Position numbers and translations under genes: made by a program. A stretch of 64,000 nucleotides of DNA from Teratosphaeria epicoccoides (taxonomy: Eukaryota; Ascomycota; Dothideomycetes; Mycosphaerellales; Teratosphaeriaceae): contig JADDMT010000024.1 in assembly GCA_021401465.1 (NCBI GenBank), positions 124,001-188,000 on the forward strand, read 5' to 3'. This document shows positions 45,143 through 56,465 of the stretch, piece by piece. How positions within the stretch are numbered: the stretch's first letter is position 1; each line of letters opens with the position of its first letter. The notes beneath the pieces are model-generated. The model made no database searches, was not told the DNA's origin, and saw nothing but the letters and a program-made list of their open reading frames with translations.

Positions 45143-45291
45143 TTGACTTTCACCACACACCACACACCACCCACACCACACACACCACACACACCACACA
45201 CCACACACCACCCATACCACACACACCACACACCACACACACACCACACACCACACACACACCACACACACACCACACACCACACCAGTCC
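45143..45291. repeat. AC-rich simple repeat (CACACACCAC-type)
   Basis: About 150 nt of CAC/ACC/CACAC units with almost no G and few T, lying between the promoter side of the large unknown gene and the stop codon of the DUF3632-like gene at 45293. It is a microsatellite; the ORFs that cover it are artefacts of the repeat. Confidence 0.95.
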
Positions 45292-45292
45292 A

Positions 45293-46167
45293 TTACTCAT
45301 CCTTCGACTCCTGCATAGCATGACCAGCCGACTCAACAAGCTGCTTGATCTTCTGCTCATTAACCGAATCCTTCACCTTCGCCAACCGCTGACCCCACGC
45401 ATTCCATCTCTCCTTGCAGAATCCCGTCCAGCTCTCGTCCTTGTACAGCGCGCCTGGCTGAGCACTCTTACCGTCAAACGACTTGCCCGTGGCGCTGAAG
45501 TCTCGGAGTGCACCAGCCGCGTAGACGAGCCACATAGCAGCTGCGGCCAGTGCCGTGCTGTGCGGCTCTTCCCGCTCCTCCAGAGCAGTGCGAAGAGACC
45601 AGATTGCGAAGAGAGAGACGTCTGGGATGGTTTGCCCGCTTTCGTGGATCGCTGCCAGCAGGGTGGCGATGAAGGCGTTAGTGTTCACCCAGCCTGCCTT
45701 CTCTTCTTTCTCGCTCTCGTCCGTGGCAGCTGCGATGACTGTCAGTCAGCTAGCCTGTTCTTGGAACACAGTTGAGTTGCAGACTCACCACCATTCCATG
45801 CCTCGCGCACCTCCCACCCAAAAAGCGGCAAGTCCTTCCAGACAGCCATCTCCTGCACCTGGAACGGCTGACCAGCCTGCTCCACATCCGGTCGCTCCTG
45901 TATATTCTGCAAGAACGTCACCAGTTGGTTGTGGACCGGGTCACCGTACCGGATCGTTGATGCCATGGCAATCAAGGTCTGCCATTGCTGGTTCAAAAGC
46001 TCCTCAATATCTTTAGCCTTGCCTCCATCTCTAATCTCAGACTCGACGGGCTTGCAGAACTCGTCTCGGGCAGCTTCTGGGTCCCGGGTCTGGCCCAAGA
46101 TATACTGATTCAAGGACCGGTATGTTGGGTACTTTTGGATCTTTTTGGGGACTTCAAGCTCGGCCAT
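45293..46167 (-). CDS. DUF3632-like fungal protein
   Basis: Protein of unknown function resembling the fungal DUF3632 family. Exons 46167-45789 and 45729-45293; the 59-nt intron (GTGAGT donor, CGCAG acceptor) joins WNGG to ATDESEKEEKAGWVN. The product is 271 residues. Family-like features are the central VWKDLPLFGWEVREAWN motif, the helical FIATLLAA segment following the junction, and the FAIWSLRTALEE helix. Charged residues dominate the C terminus. No signal peptide or membrane segment. The stop codon abuts the AC-rich satellite, so the 3' UTR must run into it. Family assignment is from memory of the WxxLPLFG pattern and is moderate. Confidence 0.7.
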
Positions 46168-47159
46168 GGTGTCGCGTGCTCCCCAATGAGGACATCAAGC
46201 TCTCTTGGTAGAATAGCGTTGTCAATTCTCTAGCCCCAGAGAGCTGAATTGGGCAGGTCGGTAAGCCGCTTGACGCACTCGGCTGCCTTAGGCAAGTCCA
46301 GACTAAAGCTACGGCGGTGGCGTTTTTTCCGCTTAGGTTCATGCGTCATGGACCGTTTTCTGACCGTGTAAGACGCAAAGATCCTCGCAGCTCGCCGGTC
46401 TGACAAGCAGTTGACCCATCGTTCGTTCTTCGGCCAATTGCAGCAGCTCCTTGCAGCAGCAACTTACGCGATGCTGATTGAAGGCTTCCAGGACTTCCTG
46501 ATGCCACTGGAGACGGGGCCTTCTTCATCCAGGCATAGCTGCCAACAGACTTTCGGCAGGCTGCGGCAATGATCAGGCGGCGAAATGCCTCGTTTACGAG
46601 ATCTGCGCTGTTGATTGGCTATTCCACGACAGCGGACCTGAAGATCACCGCTGCAAGACACAGCTCCACCAGACAAAACAACCTGCTTATTCGAAGTCAA
46701 GCGAAGGCAAACATGTGTTCTTATGCGCTGCTCTCCATGGCTCCCGTTGTCTTGCCACCCACTCAAGCCGGTCGGAGTGCTGCCGAGAGCGCTTTCAGCT
46801 ACGAGGACTGCCAAGTGATCGACATGACATGCACGTCGACGCCGGCTCTATGGCTTCAAGAAGGCCGCTCCGATGGGACTAACATTTCATGATCAGCAAA
46901 TGGCATTCAACAGCTCTGCAAATGACTCGTCGTGGACGTCCAAACGATTGTTGAAACAACGAACTGGACCAAAGCGTATGCGACCACGAGAATACCTCAT
47001 GCTCGCCTAGCAACGCTGTATGACCTTTCGCAGGGTACAAGTACCAATCCCCATCCCCATCCCCCCGTACCAACAACGCAGCCCATTCAACTCCACGCAA
47101 CTTCACTGCCTCGACTCTGCTCCTCCACACCCAGCCACCTCACCAACCCCACAGCCAAA
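46168..47159. other. Intergenic region between divergent genes
   Basis: About 1 kb between the DUF3632-like gene (-) and RNase T1 (+). The 100 nt before 47160 are very C-rich with few G. No TATA box or extra gene was seen. Confidence 0.45.
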
Positions 47160-47631
47160 ATGCTCTTCTCCTCTCTCTCCACCATCGCCTTCGCGACCAC
47201 CGCCCTCGCCGCACCCTTCCTCCAACCTCGCCAGTCCTCCACAACCTGCGGCAACAACTACTACTCCTACGATCAAGTCTCCGACGCCTTGAACCAAGGC
47301 TACGGCTACTACCAGCAAGGCGAGCAGGTGGGCAGTGACGAGTATCCGCATACGTACAACAATTACGAAGTTCGTTGCCACCCCACATGTCCTCCATTAG
47401 ACAGGAGTGAGGAGTCACTGGCATGCTGATGTGCGAGATGAGATGCAGGGTTTCGATTTCCCGGTCGAGGGACCGTACCAGGAATTCCCGATCGAGGAGT
47501 CTAGGGTTTATACGGGGGGTTCGCCGGGCGCGGATCGGGTGGTGTTCAATGAGGACGGGGATTACGCGGGGGCTATCACGCATACGGGGGCGAGTGGGAA
47601 TGACTTTGTGGGATGCTCGGGGACGTCGTGA
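47160..47631 (+). CDS. Secreted guanyl-specific ribonuclease, RNase T1 family
   Basis: Extracellular endoribonuclease that cleaves RNA after guanosine. Exons 47160-47369 and 47449-47631; the 79-nt intron (GTTCGT donor, TGCAG acceptor) joins YNNYE to GFDFPVEG, as expected from the family. The precursor is 130 residues with a signal peptide to about residue 18 (ALAAP) and a short propeptide ending in QPRQ. All catalytic residues can be placed by comparison with RNase T1: His64 (YPH), Glu82, Arg100 (GADRVV) and His115 (AITHTGASGN). Two or three cysteines are present (TTCGNN and VGCSG), enough for one disulfide. It is of simple RNase T1/F1 type, lacking the long loops of ribotoxins. Confidence 0.95.
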
Positions 47632-47954
47632 GTTTGGGCTGTTGTGTGGAGGTTCAGGTCAGGTGTGGAGGTATGTATTGATCCAGGGCGTTGCTGGGAG
47701 GTGCCGATCTAGGTCCGATTGTGGTTTGATCTCTCTGCTCAAGAGTCTGCCGAGTATCCGATCAAAACATCTACAGCCCGTACAGGCCGTTGCTCGCGCG
47801 AAGCATTTTACTCAACACCCGGAGACAAGCTATTAGTATCCACTCTCAGCCACCACCTCACCGCCGCGCCCTCAAAACCGCCTGCAGCATCGAGTGCCCC
47901 GCCATACTCGCAGCATTAACCCCCTCTCCACCTGTCGATCCCTGTGCCTCATCC
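47632..47954. other. Convergent intergenic region
   Basis: 323 nt between RNase T1 (+) and the coiled-coil gene (-); likely 3' UTRs. No other feature. Confidence 0.4.
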
Positions 47955-49046
47955 TCAGCAGCACCCTCCCTCCCCACCCCGCTCCCTCCTTCCCCTCGCC
48001 TCCTCCTCCAACCTCCCAATAACCTCATCCCTCCCCCTCAACACACGAACCAAATGCCCCACGTCCTCTCTATACTCCCTCCGTTTCCTCTCCAGCGCCT
48101 CCACCGCCCACGCAGAAAGCAGGTACTTTTCTTCCGCATCCTCATAACTGCTCTTCTCCGATTCGAACGCGAGAAACCACTTGTCGACTGCGCGTTCGAG
48201 GTCGCGGACTTCAGCGCGGAGGCACGAATTCTGGGACTCCAAGTCTCGCAAAGACTGCGTCGGATCGCGCGGAGCTTTGAGCGAGAGGAGGGAGAGTCTG
48301 GAGCGGATGCGATGGATCAATGGTTCCTGCTCTCCGGATGGTGTCGAACGCTTGCTCGTGGGCCGTTCATCAGACTCGTCGGCTCTGATGTGGCGATCAG
48401 ATTCAGAGAGCAGCTCCGCGTGCAGCCTCTCGATCTCTCTTGCGCTGTCCGCAAGCCTGAGCTCCAAATCTTCGGCTTCGCCTTCCTTCTCCTTCAGGCG
48501 CACCTCGAGCGTCTCCCCCCCGCTCCTCTCCCGCCTCAGACCCTCTTGCACCGCTGCAACCCGCGCGGACGGACGCCTGCACGGACTCGGTTGTCGGCGG
48601 CATGAGCCGGATGCGCTACACGGCGGCGTGTCAACACGCTCATCCTGCCTGAACGCAGCGGCAGCGTAATGCGTTTCCAACTTGGCAGTAGCATCCTCCG
48701 GCTCCCCATCGTGCACTTTTATAAGGCTGGGATGAGCCATTGGTGTCGAAACGGATTTTCGTTTGATTCTTTTGATGTCTGCCTTCGCAGTTTCATGTGT
48801 TCCCTTCGTCGCAATCTCATCACCGATCAGCTTCTCGCTGTTCTGGACCGGACTCCAAATCGCCGTCTCCATTGATCCGGTCCTCCTTTCCTCTGATTCT
48901 CCAGCATGATCCTGCACCGCTACTGCACTCGCTTCACTTGACGTTTCCGCGAACCCATCGTTACCATCTCCCGGACAATCATAGGAACATGGATTGATGA
49001 TGATCGGCTGGCTTGATGGCGCTGACATCAGATCGGAGAATGGCAT
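47955..49046 (-). CDS. Coiled-coil protein of unknown function
   Basis: Single-exon 363-residue protein beginning MPFSDLMSAPSS. The N-terminal half is disordered, acidic and Ser/Thr-rich. From about residue 165 to the end the sequence is dominated by heptad-like Glu/Arg/Leu runs (EVRLKEKEGEAEDLELRLAD, REIERLHAELL, LRDLESQNSCLRAEVRDLER, EALERKRREYREDVGHLVR), so two to three long coiled-coil helices are likely. It ends with EGGCC, two terminal cysteines that might be lipidated or form disulfides. No known domain was recognised. Confidence 0.6.
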   Translation of the reverse strand: MPFSDLMSAPSSQPIIINPCSYDCPGDGNDGFAETSSEASAVAVQDHAGESEERRTGSMETAIWSPVQNSEKLIGDEIATKGTHETAKADIKRIKRKSVSTPMAHPSLIKVHDGEPEDATAKLETHYAAAAFRQDERVDTPPCSASGSCRRQPSPCRRPSARVAAVQEGLRRERSGGETLEVRLKEKEGEAEDLELRLADSAREIERLHAELLSESDRHIRADESDERPTSKRSTPSGEQEPLIHRIRSRLSLLSLKAPRDPTQSLRDLESQNSCLRAEVRDLERAVDKWFLAFESEKSSYEDAEEKYLLSAWAVEALERKRREYREDVGHLVRVLRGRDEVIGRLEEEARGRRERGGEGGCC

Positions 49047-49376
49047 TGCTGGTGCTGTTAGCTTGAATAGTATTTGCTACTGCGTAAAAATGGGTGAGAT
49101 CAGGACTTCCGGGAATGCTAGCGAAGAGTCGAGCTGGAAGTAGAGTTTCTCATGCCTACCTGGCAGCCCTGATGTCTCGATGCTGCATGTCTTCGTGATC
49201 GCCCCGTACCGTCTCATATGCATTCCTGTCTCGCACTCCCACGCCCTCGTCTCAAACAACGAATCCGAGCCCCATCTTCCCACTGTCTCAAGCCTCTTCG
49301 CATCCCAGACAGCATTTGATCCGTGCGCCCAACACAATGCAACACTCCCTCCCACCAACCTCACCACCCATTGCTC
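49047..49376. other. Intergenic region between two minus-strand genes
   Basis: 330 nt; promoter of the coiled-coil gene and 3' UTR of the synthetase. No additional feature. Sequence is C-rich toward 49376. Confidence 0.4.
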
Positions 49377-51326
49377 CTAAGCCAGCCCAGCCCCCGTCCT
49401 CAACATCTCCACCCCCATCTCGCTCAACCGAAACTTCTGAATCTTCCCACTCGCCGTCTTCGGATACTCCTCGACCCAGAACACATACCTCGGAACCAAA
49501 TGCCCACTCAGCCGCTCCCTCACCCATTTCCTAACCCCTTCCGCATCCAGCTCCGCTCCCGACCCACCTTTTTGTCTCACCACAAAAGCCGCCACGACCT
49601 CCCCGTACTTCTCATCCGGAATCCCCACCACACTAACCTCTCTCACACCCTCATGCGCCAAAAGACAATTCTCGATTTCCAACGGGTGAATATTCTCCCC
49701 ACCCCTAATAATCAAATCCTTAATCCTCCCCGTAATCTTCACATACCCCTCCGCATCCATACTCGCCTCATCACCCGTCAACATCCAGACTTTCTTCGGG
49801 TCCTGTGGATCCGGCAGGAACGCTTCCCTCGTCTTCACAGCATCCCCCCAATACTCCTTCATGACCAGGTATCCAGAGACAGCTAACTCGCCTCGCTCAT
49901 CGATCCCAAGGACACGAGAGTGATCTTGGACATCGACGATTTTCGCCTCGACGTGCGGCAGCAGGCGGCCGACGGTGTCAATCCTCTTCTCGATCGGGTC
50001 ATCCGTCCTCGTCATACAGCTCACGGGACTCGTCTCCGTCATGCCATAACAAATCGTCAACTCCGTCAAGTTCAACACTCTGTGCAATTTCCTCATCAGC
50101 TCACTCGGCACCGAACTCCCCGCCGCAATCCCCGTGCGCAAGTGCTCGAAGCCTTTGTGCTCCACAGTCTCGTTCGCGAGGAGTTCCAGCTCCGCAAGGA
50201 ACATGGTCGCGACGCCGTAGAGAGCCGTGGCTTTGTACTCCCGCACGGCTTTTAGGGTCGCGAGGGGGTCGAATGCTTCGGCTGGGAAGAGGATGGCGGA
50301 CCCGTGGGTGGCGGTCGCCATGTAGCCGAGTATACAACCGAAGCAGTGGAAGAGGGGAGGGGGGCAGCAGACCACGTCTTGTGGAGTCAGTAGCATGCGA
50401 TCACCGATTTGGTAGCCGTTGTTCAGGATACTGTGGTGGGTAAGGCATGCGGCTTTAGGCATCGATGTGGTCCCGGAGGTGAATTGAATGTTCACCACCT
50501 CATCCTTCCTCAAGCCCTGAGGCGCCAACGCCTCGCTAGAACCACCATGCAATACGTCCTCGAAATCGGTGGTGTCACTCAGATCCTTCTCGACATCTAC
50601 TCTACCCTCCGAATTATCCACCACCACAACACCCCTCAAACTCTCCACCACCGCCTGCCCCCGACCAAGACCCGGAAAGATATGCCTAAGCATCTCCACA
50701 TTCCCTCTCGGACTCCGAAACGGCAACCGCGTCTCACTCCCCATAACCAACCAGGCGGCGCCCAAATGCCTCAGCGCACTGACCACCTGCTCCACATTGA
50801 ATCCGGGATTCAGCGGGTTGAGGATTGCGCCTAATTTGAAGAGCGCATAAGTCGTAACCGAGAATTCGATGTTATTTCCCAAAGATACTGCGACACGATC
50901 GCCTCTCTTCACGCCAAGAGATTGCAGACCGCGAGCCAGAGAGTTGCTGCGACGGTCCAGGTCGTCGTAGGTGAGGGTCGTGCGCTGATGGCGGGAGATG
51001 ACGGCGGGGCGGTCGCCGTGCTGGGCGACGATGGTGGCGAAGTGCTCTGGGATTGTTTGTTGGAGTAGGGGAGGGGATGAAGGACCGCGGGCGCGTGCTT
51101 GTGTGAGGAGGGTTCTTGATCCAGATCTCTTAGGCTCAAGTGGTGGTCGAGTTGATCGAAATTTGGCATTCGAGATGACTCGGCATATCTCTCGAGGGCC
51201 ATGGGGGGACACCCCTGTCAGCAACCCATCACTGTTTGCCGCTGTCTTCATCTCTCTCAATCCAGCAGTCCAGATACCCCGCCATCTCGCAAGATGCCGT
51301 CGGCTAGCAAGAGCCGAAACCAACAT
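49377..51326 (-). CDS. AMP-forming acyl-CoA synthetase (ACSF2-like), probably mitochondrial
   Basis: ANL-superfamily adenylating enzyme that activates a carboxylate, probably a medium-chain fatty acid, to its CoA thioester. A single open frame gives 649 residues. The first about 90 residues are Arg/Ser/Ala-rich with few acidic residues (MLVSALASRRHLARWRGIW), fitting a mitochondrial presequence. The P-loop-like motif A3 is FTSGTTSMPKAACLTHHS. Further motifs are YGMTETSPVSC (A5), ELAVSGYLVMKEYW, TGDEASMDAEGYVKITGRIKD (A7/A8), RGGENIHPLEIE and the catalytic Lys near the C terminus in PKTASGKIQKFRL (A10). The order and spacing match ACSF2-type medium-chain synthetases rather than long-chain Faa proteins. 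A small N-terminal intron cannot be excluded. Confidence 0.92.
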   Translation of the reverse strand: MLVSALASRRHLARWRGIWTAGLREMKTAANSDGLLTGVSPHGPREICRVISNAKFRSTRPPLEPKRSGSRTLLTQARARGPSSPPLLQQTIPEHFATIVAQHGDRPAVISRHQRTTLTYDDLDRRSNSLARGLQSLGVKRGDRVAVSLGNNIEFSVTTYALFKLGAILNPLNPGFNVEQVVSALRHLGAAWLVMGSETRLPFRSPRGNVEMLRHIFPGLGRGQAVVESLRGVVVVDNSEGRVDVEKDLSDTTDFEDVLHGGSSEALAPQGLRKDEVVNIQFTSGTTSMPKAACLTHHSILNNGYQIGDRMLLTPQDVVCCPPPLFHCFGCILGYMATATHGSAILFPAEAFDPLATLKAVREYKATALYGVATMFLAELELLANETVEHKGFEHLRTGIAAGSSVPSELMRKLHRVLNLTELTICYGMTETSPVSCMTRTDDPIEKRIDTVGRLLPHVEAKIVDVQDHSRVLGIDERGELAVSGYLVMKEYWGDAVKTREAFLPDPQDPKKVWMLTGDEASMDAEGYVKITGRIKDLIIRGGENIHPLEIENCLLAHEGVREVSVVGIPDEKYGEVVAAFVVRQKGGSGAELDAEGVRKWVRERLSGHLVPRYVFWVEEYPKTASGKIQKFRLSEMGVEMLRTGAGLA

Positions 51327-51913
51327 GTTTGAGACTCTTCGGCGACTTCATCGGCGCGGTCACGAGTATCCAAGATGGCACATGACTAGCAGATCAAGAG
51401 GTGTCTGTAAAGAAAGGAAGTGAGTGTAGCCATATCGAAAACACACTTTCGTCCAGGTGGGGGAACGTGGTGGAGTCCGGGGTTCATGCGGGGACGCTGC
51501 TTGGGCATGGATGCGGGAAGAGCCGTCGATAATGGCGTTGCTCTCGGTATTGCATTCGTCCGGGAGGATTTGGTGCCTACATGTTTTGAGTGTTTTTCAT
51601 ATCGTATGCAATGCTTCCTCATGTGTGTTGATCAATATGTTCATGTATGACATAAGCAGTTTCGTGACAGATAGCAGTGAGCCATCACTCACCACGCCTT
51701 CCGCGTCGATGAAGCCCTCGTCCTGGCCATTTCGCAGGAATCCTCCAACATTCGTCCGTCCAAAAGTCCCGACCTGTCGTGCGGTGCAATGCCATTTCGC
51801 TCGCTCGCTCGCTCAGAACGCCTTCAAACGCCTAGTCTGCTCGAGAAAAGCTTCGTCGGCGTAGCTGCAGGCATCATACATCAAGCCTGTCCATTCATCT
51901 GCTTCAAACGGCT
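51327..51913. other. Intergenic region
   Basis: 587 nt between the kinase stop at 51914 and the synthetase start. It contains the synthetase promoter and the kinase 3' UTR; a run of GCTCGCTC repeats is at about 51798-51815. The unspliced kinase frame continues into it to 51813. Confidence 0.4.
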
Positions 51914-53150
51914 TCAGAAGTCCGCAAACATAGCCTCGTACTTCGCCTGCATTTCCTACCACCCAGTCAGCAGCCACCCACCCACTGCAGCCCACCGCTC
52001 TCGCACTCACCTTCGTATAAGGATCCCGATGCACAGGCTCGGCATCATACTCATCAAAATTCCTCGTATCGTCCGGCCCTCTCAAGTGCGGCACAATCGG
52101 CCCTTTCACCTCCCTCCTCCAAAGCCTCTCCCACTCCACCCCTTTAAACCACGGATGCGCCTTCACCGCGCTCGCCCCCCCCTTGACATTCCCCAGCCGC
52201 TTCGACACGTCCACCGTGCAGAGCCCCTGAATCATATCCCGTGCATCCTGGCCCATTGCTGACGGGAACCGCAGTTTCCCTTCCACAATTTGCTCGTAAA
52301 TCTTCATCGGGTTCTGGTCCCAGAAAGGTGGCTGTCCGACTAAGAATTCGTAGATGAGGATCCCGAAGGCCCACCAGTCAACTGCGGTGCCATGGCCGGT
52401 GTTGCGGATGACTTCGGGCGCGAGGTACTCTGGCGTCCCGCAGAGGGTGTACGTCTCGCGGTTATCGATCTTCTTCGCGAAGCCGAAATCCACGAGTTTG
52501 AGGTGTCCTTCATCGTCGATGAGGATGTTTTCGGGTTTCAGGTCGCGGTAGGCAACGCCTTCCTTCTCGTGCAGGAATTCTAAGATCAGGACAATCTCGG
52601 CGGCGTAGAACTGCGCGGTGGGTTCGTTGAAGCGGCGGGCGCGGCGGAGATAGCTGAAAACTTCGCCGCCGGGGCAGTAGTCCAGGAGCATGTAGAGGGT
52701 GTCGTGGTTCTGGAAGCTGGCGACCATGGTGGTAATGAAGGGGTGGCCGGCGACGGCGGCGAGGACGTTGCGTTCGTTGCGCACGTGCTCGACTTGCTTG
52801 AGGCGGATGACGTCGACTTTTCGGAGGATCTTGAGGGCAAAGACTTTGTCGGATTGGGTCTTGTCTTTTCGGTCGGCGAATTTGGCCAGCCATACTCGCG
52901 CGAACGTGCCCGTGCCCAACGTTTTGACCAGATCAAAGTCTTCTTGTCTTAGATGCTTTGACGAATGTCCCACGGGCTTCTTCTGCGGGTCAAGGAGGAT
53001 CTCCGTGGGCTCCAATGGTCGCTTCTCCGCCTCCCACTCCGCCAGCTTGTCCTTCTCGTCTTCCCGCGCCCGCCGCTCTTCGTAAGTCCCTTTGTCGCCG
53101 TTGCCGTGGCTCATGCGGTGCATCAGCTTGGACACGACGGCCGGCGCCAT
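51914..53150 (-). CDS. cAMP-dependent protein kinase catalytic subunit (AGC kinase)
   Basis: Ser/Thr kinase of the PKA catalytic family, controlled by cAMP-bound regulatory subunits and governing growth, sporulation and nutrient responses. Exons 53150-52011 and 51946-51914; the 64-nt intron (GTGAGT, CTGAC, TGCAG) joins DPYTK to the 10-residue end AKYEAMFADF, the typical hydrophobic C-terminal FxxF tail that packs on the small lobe. The product is 390 residues. Kinase motifs: glycine loop GTGTFARVW (residues about 79-87), VFALKIL with the ATP Lys, YRDLKPENIL, DFGFAK, the activation loop TLCGTPEYLAPE, and WWAFGILIYEFLVG. The start at MAPAVVSK is favoured by context; the frame is open 73 codons further upstream. 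The N-terminal Glu/Lys/Arg helix is long, as in the second PKA-C paralog of ascomycetes, but which paralog this is cannot be settled here. Confidence 0.93.
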
Positions 53151-56100
53151 GGCTGAGCCTGCCGCACAAGCTGGTGGTGAGGCGCAAAGGTCGCAGTCGC
53201 TCGGAAGCTTCAAGAGGCGGTCATGGCGTACATTCCAGTACTGTCCGGATGTGTCTCTTTGGCAGTACGCAAGCAGACAACGGGATACAGCGCTTGCTTG
53301 CCACAATCTCAAGTTGTAGTAGATGTCCGTGGTATGCTTAGCCCACGTGCATGAACCTGTCAGCGGCAATCTGCCTTTCTCAGGCTTGTTTCGGCCACGG
53401 TCTCAGAGTAGTCTCTGCTGTAATTGGATCTACTCCAGAAGGCTCTTTCACGTTGAGACCGTTGCGCAGCCTTCGAATGTGTCCGATTTCAGCCGATCTG
53501 AAGGCATGTGGCGGGGCTTGTGCACGGTGGGGAGAGCAACCTTGAAAGTCCACATGGAAACCCACCTCGTGCAGCTCTCGAATGCGTCGTGCCGAGGTTG
53601 AGCCCGACATGACGGTCGATGGAGATCTTGCATCTTGTACTCTGATCTCCCACGTGCGCCTTTGGTCTCACATGCTAGTGCCGGTCTCAGCCGTCGTACC
53701 TGATACGCTGTGCTATCAAGATCAGACACGAAGACTCTCATCATTCAATTGGGATGGCTTTGGTCACGGTGTGACCTGAACGTTCTGGCACTCCCAATTT
53801 ACCATCGATACCTCTACTCTGCTCTCCGACTGCCTAGTACGACCCTCTGCGCAAGCACATCTAATGGTGCGATCAACCTCCCTGGAGCCATAGCTGACAC
53901 ACATACAATCCGATGGCGTGGCATTAATGCGGTCAACAGCATCAGAATGGACCGGGATTCAACTTCAAGAACACTCTCTCGCCCCCTTCGACCTACCCAA
54001 GGCTAACAAATGCAGTTTTCGGTACTAAGCACAGTCGTGTGAAGCCAACCAAAGAGCAAAAATCTGCCTCTCCCGTCAATGCAGGTGAATGACCTCGTTT
54101 GTCTGCATTTATGATGTCCGACGATCCAAGCAGTATGCAGGGAGCGTCTGGCGCCTACTGTAGTCGCTATTCTGCGAGACGCGCCTTTGGGATTGCTGCT
54201 ATCCTTGCTTTTGGCATCATGTTTATCTGACCGGCGGTTGCGTGAGGAGCTTGGCGGACACTTGATTGAGGCGACTAGCACTGACTAGGTATTAAGCCAG
54301 CTGGCGATTTCGTATCTACGGAACCGCTCGGTACCAGGCGAGGAGCACAGTCTCCAAGGGTAACAGGGTGTTGATCCTTGCGAGCACGAGAAGACGCCCG
54401 CGGAGATGCTTTCTAGGACGTCGGCTCTATTTGATATCGGAACCTGCTAACACAGTCTGGTATACGACGGAATTCCTGGTGACATAGAAGCATCGTAATG
54501 CCCGGGGTAGTAACACTTCCTAGGGACGAGGCGCCTCTAGTATACTACTGCCTAAGCTCTGACGCGCGGTGATCGCAGTCAACTCAGTACTGGCGCCGAT
54601 CACAATGCTTCAGCCCAAAACTTCGCCCATCCTCGGTATTCCGTGAAGCTCGCCGTTCATCAACACGCAGGCTCCTACGGCTGTTCAGCTCAAATCGAAT
54701 GGCACTCGCAAAGCAGGGCCGCGGTGCTTGATGAGTCCCGTCCCACCAGTCGTTCTCGCCATTTCGGATGTAGCATCGGCAGCCTCTACTCTTCGCTCTA
54801 GACTGCTTGTTCGTTGACGATCACCTCAAGCCCCAATGCTTTGATTCCCACCGCTGCCTCGTCACAAACCCGTCGGAGCTTCCTTGCCGGGTCGAGCCGA
54901 ACACAGTATAGAGTCGACAACTCAGCACAAATGACTCTTATACTCCATATGTCCCCTTAGTTCTTGCACGTGTCGCATACGGCGAGGCCGACGGCGCCAT
55001 CATCCTTGACTAGGCCGTCGCAACTACGCCACGGGGTTCTTCGTGTCGAGCGGAGAACCTGCCATGCGATGGATTTTTCGGCTCCGCTGACGGGTATGCT
55101 GCGTGTGGAGAGGTGCTGTCTTTGGGTCGATGAAGAGGTCTCCTGTCTTACTCCACAGGCTTTTCGCATGAGCCTTAGGGTATGATGGCGGCCATGGCGG
55201 CGGTCTGTGGTGCATAGCCAATGTCGGTATTGGTGGAGTCTGATTGAGATGTTTGACAGACGCTTACGCTTGATACTTGATCGTCTCATAGGAGTCAAAA
55301 GCTTCTAAGTGGTGTGCTTAGGGATTCGCTAGCAGATGTATTTCTTGTCAGTTGGTGTGGTCGGAGAGTTGAGGGTCAATATGCTTGGATTGTGGAGTGC
55401 TTGGAAAGAAGAGACAGCGATGCCTTGCGGAAATCGACCACAGCATTGTGGCATGGAGAGATGTGTCCAAAGATATGACTTGAAAGCCACTGATGTATAC
55501 ACCAGTCTCGTGTTATCACAAATACGTTGACGATGCCACTGTGGCGTCAAGGTGAGCATCAAGATGTCCATCAAAAGTGAGCGATCTACAGCGGAACGGT
55601 GTGTTAATGCGTAGGTTGCGAGCATTGGGTCGGACATCTGTTCACATCGACGGGAACAGCAACACCCTGCTCGAAAGGGCGAACGACTGTGGCTTTTGAA
55701 AGACTGACCACTCCATCTCATGACGAACTTGTTGCTCGCGAGCAACAATTGTGGCATCTGCCAAGTACACACAAATATGAACAGCGACATCCGGCTCATT
55801 CGAGAGTGTGCCGCTAGAATGGTAATCGCTACGCTTTCGGATAGCGCGAAAGAATGCTCGAGGTACTTGGCTGCGTCAGTTGCAAGCTTCTTGGCCATCC
55901 ACGGCATGTGTGCTGAGATGATTCATCAAAGCAAGCTTTGTTGACAGAGAGAAATACGAGGATAGGTATTCCCGTCAAACGTTATGCAATAGATCTGGGC
56001 CGCTGCGGCTGCAAGAGTTCACCTCGGCAACACCCGTCTGTTACCACCGTCTCTTACCATTTCGATTCCTATTGGCTTGTATCGACGCCGGACAGCTGGA

Positions 56101-56465
56101 CAATTCAAATGGCCTCGGGGGACTAAGCCGTGTATGTCTCGTTGCAGGAACATTGCCGTCCTTGGTCGAACTTGTTAATGCAGTGTCTTCTGCGTCGACT
56201 TGGAGCACTTGACCTGAAATCGAAGCTCGGTTCAATCATCACGTGAAAAGTCTGAAGCCCGTCGTTGAAACGATATTTGAATGCACCATGTCCTTTGTTT
56301 GTATGACTTACGCATGATGAAGCAGACAGTATGAGATGGTTTCGGTCGATCGCGATCGATGACGGAAGCTGGGAGAGATGCTAACCCCGCGCGAGCAAAA
56401 AGTTCAATCCGAATCCATCACATCAACTCCTACCCACACTTCCCAGGAAGCAAAAATATGAGACT
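53151..56465. other. Gene-poor interval
   Basis: About 3.3 kb. It starts with the kinase promoter. ORFs up to 192 codons occur on both strands without motif, signal peptide or consistent splice sites (for example 55329-55907 minus and 54957-55298 minus). No recognisable transposon was seen; degenerate repeats cannot be excluded without a comparison. Confidence 0.45.
56452..56456 (-). terminator. RNA polymerase III T5 terminator of the tRNA-like gene
   Basis: A run of five A on the plus strand, T5 in the direction of the tRNA-like gene, about 10 nt after its 3' end. Confidence 0.6.

Noticed and set aside
45143..45291. Telomeric or centromeric repeat
   Set aside because: The unit is CAC/ACC, not TTAGGG, and single-copy genes flank it on both sides.
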